A DNA stretch of 64,000 nucleotides from CAYRVX01 sp964642165 (GTDB lineage Bacteria; Planctomycetota; Phycisphaerae; SM23-33), in the NCBI GenBank assembly GCA_964642165.1, contig CAZXOC010000004.1:3091-67090 (forward strand), written 5' to 3'. Positions 60,010 through 64,000 of the stretch are shown piece after piece. Both the position numbers and the translations under genes were made by a program. The notes under the pieces are model-generated. The model had not been told where the DNA came from and did no database searches. It worked only from the letters and a program-made list of their open reading frames with translations. The number at the start of each line of letters is the position of its first letter. The first letter of the stretch is position 1.

Positions 60010-61083
60010 TCAGCTTCCGCCGCCCAGGGCGGCCCGGGCCTTCCGGGCCCATTCGGGGTAGCGGATCCGCATCTCCGCCGCGATCAGCCGGTACGCGTTG
60101 GCGGCGGCCACCCGGTTGCCCAGGTGCTCGCACACCTTCGCCGCCAGGAACGTCGCCTCCGGCACCTCCGGGTAGGACGGGTCCACGCACGCCGAGACCC
60201 GCATGAAGGTCAGCCCCGCGTCGACGAGCGTCTGGCGTTTCCGACTGACGCCCTTCTCGTAGGCCAGCAGCAGCGCCTTGCCGCGAAGCAGCAGCGCCGC
60301 CGGCAGCTCGCGGTCGTCGTAGGTGTCGAGGCGCGCCCGGATCGCCTCGGCGGCTTCGACGTACCGGCCGGCCTTGACCTGGTCCGCCAGGCCCCGCAGC
60401 TTGGCGCTGAGCCCCCCCCCGTTGGTGACGGTCATCGTCGTCGGGGCGACGGGCTCGGTGCTGCCGCCGGTGGCGGGCTTGCCGCCGGTGAGCATCGCCG
60501 CCTTGTCGTCCAGCCCCTCGAGCTTGTACAGCCGCCCCAGCAGGCCCTTGATCCGCCCCTGGAAGTCGCCCTTGGCGCGGTCGAGGCGCGGCTCCAGCAG
60601 CCTGATGGCCTTGGCGTTCTCCGCCGAGCCGCGCTGCCCCAACCGGGACGGGCCCAACGCCAGCGACGCGAGGGAGACGCCCTCGTCGTCCACGATGGCG
60701 AGCCAGTCCTGGACGGCCCGCCCGATGAGCCCCGCGCCGTCCAGCGCCCGCAGCCGGCGGTAGAGGATCAACCGCTTGTGCCACTGCTGGAGGGTGGAGC
60801 TCTGGGCGGCCTTGTCGTAGGCGGCGACGGCCTGGGCGGCCTTGCCGGACTCCATCAGCTTCTCCGCGGCGTTGAAGTTCTTCTGCCCGCCGAGGTCGAT
60901 GGCGTTGACGTCGGCGAGAGGCTTCTGAAACTCGCGCCCGCGAAGCTGGTAGACGATGCGGCCGCTGCTCACCCCCACCAGCCGGACACCCGTGTACGGG
61001 ATGCTCTTGATCGTGATCTGGTCGGCGCGGGCGGCCCCGAAGGCAATCGCCACCATCGCCGCAAGCCTTGTTGTCTGCCGCAT
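60010..61083 (-). CDS. Exported TPR-type protein
   Basis: A 357-residue protein with a short signal peptide (RLAAMVAIAFGAARA). Residues ~21-65 are a beta-rich start (ITIKSIPYTGVRLVGVSSGR, IVYQLRGREFQKPLADVNAI) similar in plan to the beginning of the TPR/haem-motif gene at 52-53 kb. The rest is helical, with TPR-like units (NFNAAEKLMESGKAAQAVAA, ADQVKAGRYVEAAEAIRARL, ATFLAAKVCEHLGNRVAAAN). A glycine/threonine-rich linker sits at ~200-225. ATG 61083 is preceded by CGGAGA. It lies 19 bases after the vWA gene and ~105 bases before ExbB, inside the apparent operon, and is a candidate periplasmic partner of the motor. Confidence 0.87.
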   Translation of the reverse strand: MRQTTRLAAMVAIAFGAARADQITIKSIPYTGVRLVGVSSGRIVYQLRGREFQKPLADVNAIDLGGQKNFNAAEKLMESGKAAQAVAAYDKAAQSSTLQQWHKRLILYRRLRALDGAGLIGRAVQDWLAIVDDEGVSLASLALGPSRLGQRGSAENAKAIRLLEPRLDRAKGDFQGRIKGLLGRLYKLEGLDDKAAMLTGGKPATGGSTEPVAPTTMTVTNGGGLSAKLRGLADQVKAGRYVEAAEAIRARLDTYDDRELPAALLLRGKALLLAYEKGVSRKRQTLVDAGLTFMRVSACVDPSYPEVPEATFLAAKVCEHLGNRVAAANAYRLIAAEMRIRYPEWARKARAALGGGS

Positions 61084-61102
61084 GGCGTCTCCGGAAGCCG
61101 GC

Positions 61103-62296
61103 TCACTCGTCGGTGCTGATCTGGCTGAACCCCCCGCCGTTCTCGTGGGCGATGGTCTTCATGACCTTAATCGCCGCGTCCTGCCGGCCGAGGTACAGGA
61201 AGGTGTTGATGTACACCATCTCCTTGGGGTCTTTCTTGTTGGTGTCGCGAAGCCACTGGACGACGGCCTCGTTGCCGTTGAGCGTCCGCCCGTCGTTCGT
61301 GACGTACGTGCTGCCGCCGGTGACGCCGGCGAAGTCGCCGTCGCTGAGCAGGTAGACGAGCTTGCCGGGGCGGCTGCGGTCGGCGTACTTCAGCACGGCA
61401 AAGGCCCGTTTCAGCGCCGGCAGGACGGTCGTCTGCCCCGAGGCGGTGACCTTCTTGAGGAAGCGGTTGGCGGCGAGCTTGTTGCTGAAGTCCGCCGACA
61501 CCAGGCGCTTCTGGGGGCCCTCGAGGTACTTGTTGTTGCTGAACAGGATGACGCTGAAGTCCTGGATGGGCTTGAGGCGGCTGATGGACTTGAGCATCTC
61601 GATGCGGACCTCGTCGAAGGTCGGCGCCATCGAGCCGCTCCGGTCCACGACGTAGATGATGTGGTAGGCGTTCCCGCCGGAGCCGAAGAAGCGGCTCCGC
61701 GGGCCGCCTCGCGTGTCGCTGTTGGTCAGGCCGAGCTCCGCCGCCCCGCCCTTCGCGCCGTCCGCCGAGGGGGCCAGCAGCTCGATGGTCTGCTCCGTCT
61801 TGCCCTTGTCGATGCGGTCCTCGCGCTTGGTGTAGCGCCGGACCACGGTGCGGCGGTCGTTGTGGCTGCGGGACAGCGTGCGGGTCTTCGGGTTCATCAC
61901 CCCGCCGGGGTTGCGCGGGTTCAGCACGGCGTCGGGGATGATCACGCTGTCGGGCTTCTTCTTGTCCGCGACGACCATCACGAAGAACAGCATGATCAGG
62001 AACAACCCCAGGTGCAGGAAGACGCTGATCACCCAGGGCATGATCATGGCCATGGCGCCCATGACCGCCTCGCCCTCGATGGGCTCTTCCTCTTCGGCGT
62101 CCTCGCCGGCTTGCGACTGAGCCTGCGGGGGAGGAGGGGGCGTCGCGTTGGGGGGGATCTGCGGCCTCGGCAGGGAGGCGAGGCCCTCGGGTACCGTGAC
62201 CTTCTTCCGGCAGTGCGGGCAGCGGGCGGTGCTGCCGGGTTGGGCATCGATGCTCAACAGCTTGCCGCAGTTCTCACAACGGAAATCAACGGCCAT
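61103..62296 (-). CDS. Zinc-ribbon / membrane / von Willebrand A domain protein
   Basis: A 397-residue protein. A cytoplasmic zinc ribbon (FRCENCGKLL...ARCPHCRKKV, C7, C10, C26, C29) is followed by a proline-rich and acidic linker. A membrane segment comes next (MIMPWVISVFLHLGLFLIML and FFVMV), then a periplasmic vWA domain beginning HIIYVVDRSGSMAP, whose DxSxS site binds a metal. Later blocks are DFSVILFSNNKYLEG and KLVYLLSDGDFAG. vWA domains bind protein partners, so this looks like an adaptor or sensor linking cytoplasm and periplasm. ATG 62296 has a strong AGGAGG. It is the first gene of the operon that includes ExbB and three ExbD. The upstream ~260 bases contain no other gene. Confidence 0.92.
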   Translation of the reverse strand: MAVDFRCENCGKLLSIDAQPGSTARCPHCRKKVTVPEGLASLPRPQIPPNATPPPPPQAQSQAGEDAEEEEPIEGEAVMGAMAMIMPWVISVFLHLGLFLIMLFFVMVVADKKKPDSVIIPDAVLNPRNPGGVMNPKTRTLSRSHNDRRTVVRRYTKREDRIDKGKTEQTIELLAPSADGAKGGAAELGLTNSDTRGGPRSRFFGSGGNAYHIIYVVDRSGSMAPTFDEVRIEMLKSISRLKPIQDFSVILFSNNKYLEGPQKRLVSADFSNKLAANRFLKKVTASGQTTVLPALKRAFAVLKYADRSRPGKLVYLLSDGDFAGVTGGSTYVTNDGRTLNGNEAVVQWLRDTNKKDPKEMVYINTFLYLGRQDAAIKVMKTIAHENGGGFSQISTDE

Positions 62297-62560
62297 CTCT
62301 GCACCTCCTCAGGGGTACCGGCCCGTCCGGCTGGACTCATCCGCGGCCGAACACGAGACTCCCACTGGACGGAAGACACGCATTTCTACCATCTTGAAAG
62401 CTATCCCGCAATCGGTCGCGCCAGCTTTTCGGCGCGATCGAAGCGAGGGCCAAGCTTGGGAACGGGACCCATCGGCACGGGTCGCGCGGCTCGTCTGCGC
62501 GGTGCCGGCGCCTGTCCCGTGCGGCTGGACCGCGTCCAACTGGCATGGCGGGCCAGGGCG

Positions 62561-62734
62561 TTACTTATCCGCCCGACGTGGGCCCGCTTGGGCGGGCCCA
62601 AAGAGGAGCCCGCCCGGAGAGAACGTCGATGCGACAACTTCATCACATAGCTGACGCACTGCGTCGAAACACTGCGTCATGATGTGCTCTCGGATCTCTT
62701 GCCGCATTGCCTCAAGGCTTCGCTGCAAGTTCAT
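62561..62734 (-). CDS. Possible small protein (57 residues)
   Basis: ATG 62734 is preceded by AAAAGGCGG, a good ribosome binding site. The N-terminal part is an amphipathic helix (MNLQRSLEAMRQEIREHIMT) continuing CFDAVRQLCDEVVAS. The C-terminus is Gly/Pro/Ala-rich and is encoded by a palindromic hairpin sequence. I do not recognise it. Because strong palindromes lie inside and just upstream, it could instead be part of a non-coding palindromic element. Confidence 0.4.
   Translation of the reverse strand: MNLQRSLEAMRQEIREHIMTQCFDAVRQLCDEVVASTFSPGGLLFGPAQAGPRRADK
62580..62599. repeat. Hairpin GGGCCCGC-TTGG-GCGGGCCC
   Basis: A perfect 8-bp stem with a 4-base loop inside the 3' end of the possible small gene. 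Its sequence shares GGGCCCGC with the larger palindrome at 62779-62817. Confidence 0.6.
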
Positions 62735-62778
62735 GATACCGCCTTTTCGGCCCGGCCGCAATCACATTTTCCCGGGCG

Positions 62779-62817
62779 CCGCGGGCCCAACCCGCCCCAC
62801 GCGGGTTGGGCCCGCGG
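62779..62817. repeat. Perfect 17-bp palindrome with 5-base loop
   Basis: CCGCGGGCCCAACCCGC, loop CCCAC, then its exact complement GCGGGTTGGGCCCGCGG. It is not followed by a T run on either strand, so it is not a standard terminator. It sits between the possible small gene and tRNA-Leu. Confidence 0.75.
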
Positions 62818-62911
62818 GCAAAAAGGCTGGCAAGCGGGGCATGCGTCATTTATGTTGTCTAGGAAGGCCGTGCCGCCAGCGGGCGGCGAGGTCCGTCGGG
62901 ACGGACGGCCT

Positions 62912-62993
62912 GCGAGGGTGGCGGAATTGGCAGACGCGCCAGGTTTAGGTCCTGGTCCCGAAAGGGGTGTGGGTTCGAGTCCCGCCCCTCGCA
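62912..62993 (+). tRNA. tRNA-Leu (anticodon TAG)
   Basis: A class II tRNA: acceptor GCGAGGG paired with CCCTCGC, D arm GGCGGAATTGGCAGACGC, anticodon arm CCAGGTTTAGGTCCTGG with TAG, a long variable arm TCCCGAAAGGGG, T arm GTGGGTTCGAGTCCCGC and discriminator A. CCA is not encoded. Confidence 0.96.
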
Positions 62994-63026
62994 GTCGACG
63001 CGGCCCCGCCCCGGTGCGGGTGGGGC

Positions 63027-64000
63027 CTATTCGTGCGCCTCGACGGGGGCTCGCGCGCCTTGGTCGCCGCGCTGGCGGACGCGGCGCGCGACCAGGCTCA
63101 TGACGGCCACGTAGAAGAACCCGAACGTGAACATCGCCAGGAACGGGGCGGTCAGCGCCACGCTGAAGTGGATCAGGCTCTGGACCAGGCACGCGGCCAT
63201 GTACGTCCCGAACAGCATCTCCACGTACGGCAGCAGGCTCCGCCTGCGCTTCGCCCGGGAGGCCCGCAGCCGCGGCACGTGGGCCTCGGTCCGCAAGTCC
63301 CCGTACTTCGGCGTGCGAACGAACTCGCTCTTCTTGCCGAAGAGGGCCTCGAGGATCGCCTTGCTGTTGGAGACGCACAGGCCCACGCCGACCGCCATCA
63401 TGAACGGCAGGTACTTCACGACCGTCCGCCAGTCGCCGAAGAGCTCCATCTGGCTGGCGATGTAGAAGACGCTCGCCGACAGCGTGGCCAGGGTGAACAC
63501 GCTGACGTCGAAGGCACAGCGCCAGAAGCCCGCCTCCAGCGGGACCGTCCGCAGATACATCGCCGGATACATCAGCACCACCAGCAGGAACATGTACAGG
63601 TGCATCGTGAAACAGCTCAGGTGGAAGAACGCCTCGATCTTGACCTTCAGCGGCAGCTTGCTGGCCAGCACCTTCGGCAGGATCTTCAGCGTCGTCTGCG
63701 CCCCGCCCTTGGTCCAGCGGAACTGCTGGGCCTTGAAGGCCGCCATCTCCGGGGGCAGCTCCGCGGGGGCCGTCAGCTCCGGCAGGAAGACGAACTTCCA
63801 GCCCTTGAGCTGGGCGCGGTAGGACAGGTCCAGGTCCTCCGTGAGCGTGTCGTGCTGCCAGCCCCCGGCGTCCTCGATGGCCTCCCGCCGCCACGTCCCC
63901 GCCGTGCCGTTGAAGCTCATGAACCGCTCGCTTCGGTTGCGGGCGACGTGCTCGATGGCGAAGTGCCCGTCCAGGAAGATCGCCTGGGCGCGGGTCAGCA
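63027..64000 (-). CDS. Processive family 2 glycosyltransferase (cellulose-synthase-like), 5' part beyond right edge
   Basis: An open frame of ~324 residues continuing past the window edge, so the N-terminal nucleotide-sugar-binding part is missing. Visible features are FLDGHFAIEHVARN, FMSFNGTAGTWRREAIEDAG, the acceptor-site TED in HDTLTEDLDLSYR and the processivity motif QQFRW. Four or more membrane spans follow (MHLYMFLLVVLMYPAMYL, VFTLATLSASVFYI, YLPFMMAVGVGLCV, APFLAMFTFGFFYVAVM). The set matches beta-glycan synthases of the CESA/CslA group, making cellulose, mannan or a similar exopolysaccharide at the inner membrane. The C-terminus is basic and short, without a PilZ domain. Confidence 0.93.
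   Translation of the reverse strand, partial: LTRAQAIFLDGHFAIEHVARNRSERFMSFNGTAGTWRREAIEDAGGWQHDTLTEDLDLSYRAQLKGWKFVFLPELTAPAELPPEMAAFKAQQFRWTKGGAQTTLKILPKVLASKLPLKVKIEAFFHLSCFTMHLYMFLLVVLMYPAMYLRTVPLEAGFWRCAFDVSVFTLATLSASVFYIASQMELFGDWRTVVKYLPFMMAVGVGLCVSNSKAILEALFGKKSEFVRTPKYGDLRTEAHVPRLRASRAKRRRSLLPYVEMLFGTYMAACLVQSLIHFSVALTAPFLAMFTFGFFYVAVMSLVARRVRQRGDQGARAPVEAHE

Noticed and set aside
62779..62817. Rho-independent terminator
   Set aside because: The stem is excellent but neither strand has a T run after it. On the plus strand it is followed by an A run instead.
1..64000. CRISPR array, prophage or rRNA genes
   Set aside because: No regularly spaced repeats, phage structural genes or rRNA sequence were seen anywhere in the window.

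Overview
The window comes from a high-GC bacterial chromosome. Several traits together suggest a member of the Planctomycetota (Phycisphaerae-like), although no database search could be run. These are the sialate-O-acetylesterase-like (SASA) and sulfatase-like genes, a DUF6288/PDZ-type protein, an ExbB plus three ExbD cluster with TPR and vWA partners, a CX4CH haem-like motif, and an RpoD-like sigma factor with extra N-terminal helix-turn-helix modules.

Bases 1-13,100 form a carbohydrate-use block. A minus-strand operon encodes a solute-binding/permease fusion, an OppC-type permease, a LamG protein and a PDZ protein that runs off the left end. Divergent from it is a GH4 glycosidase. Two secreted SASA esterases follow, one of them a tandem duplication whose second copy has lost its catalytic motifs.

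Bases 13,100-20,900 are a visibly less GC-rich, rearranged island. It holds a GH95 alpha-L-fucosidase and a fusion of a glycosidase-like barrel with an active-site-degenerate sulfatase domain. Around these lie three broken SASA fragments, an inward-facing inverted pair of ~105-115 bp repeats with possible covarying hairpins, and remnants of IS3- and IS1380-family transposase genes. It reads as transferred or recombined DNA.

Bases 21,000-28,100 carry housekeeping genes: lysA, glycerate kinase, an HtrA protease, a metallophosphoesterase, an APH-fold kinase and endonuclease III. Bases 28,178-35,008 are a tightly coupled tetR / outer-membrane factor / adaptor / RND pump operon in which all three junctions are 4-base overlaps, with a palindromic operator candidate upstream. 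A radical SAM protein and a lipoprotein follow.

Bases 37,800-43,350 hold aspartate-pathway genes: homoserine dehydrogenase, a phosphoglycerate-mutase-like putative homoserine kinase, and aspartate kinase. These fit with lysA at 21 kb. Next come a membrane-anchored thermonuclease whose 3' end overlaps a convergent membrane-protein gene by about 210 bases, an HNH nuclease, an FtsB-like membrane coiled-coil protein, an HExxH peptidase and the multi-HTH sigma factor.

Bases 49,700-62,300 are envelope genes: a coiled-coil lipoprotein, a TPR/haem-motif protein, tRNA-Cys, a 1,241-residue TPR protein, three ExbD and one ExbB, another TPR protein and a zinc-ribbon/vWA membrane protein. The last seven lie on one strand in an apparent operon and look like a Tol/Exb-type proton-driven motor with unusual partners. 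The right edge has a small uncertain gene between strong palindromes, tRNA-Leu and the 3' part of a cellulose-synthase-like glycosyltransferase.
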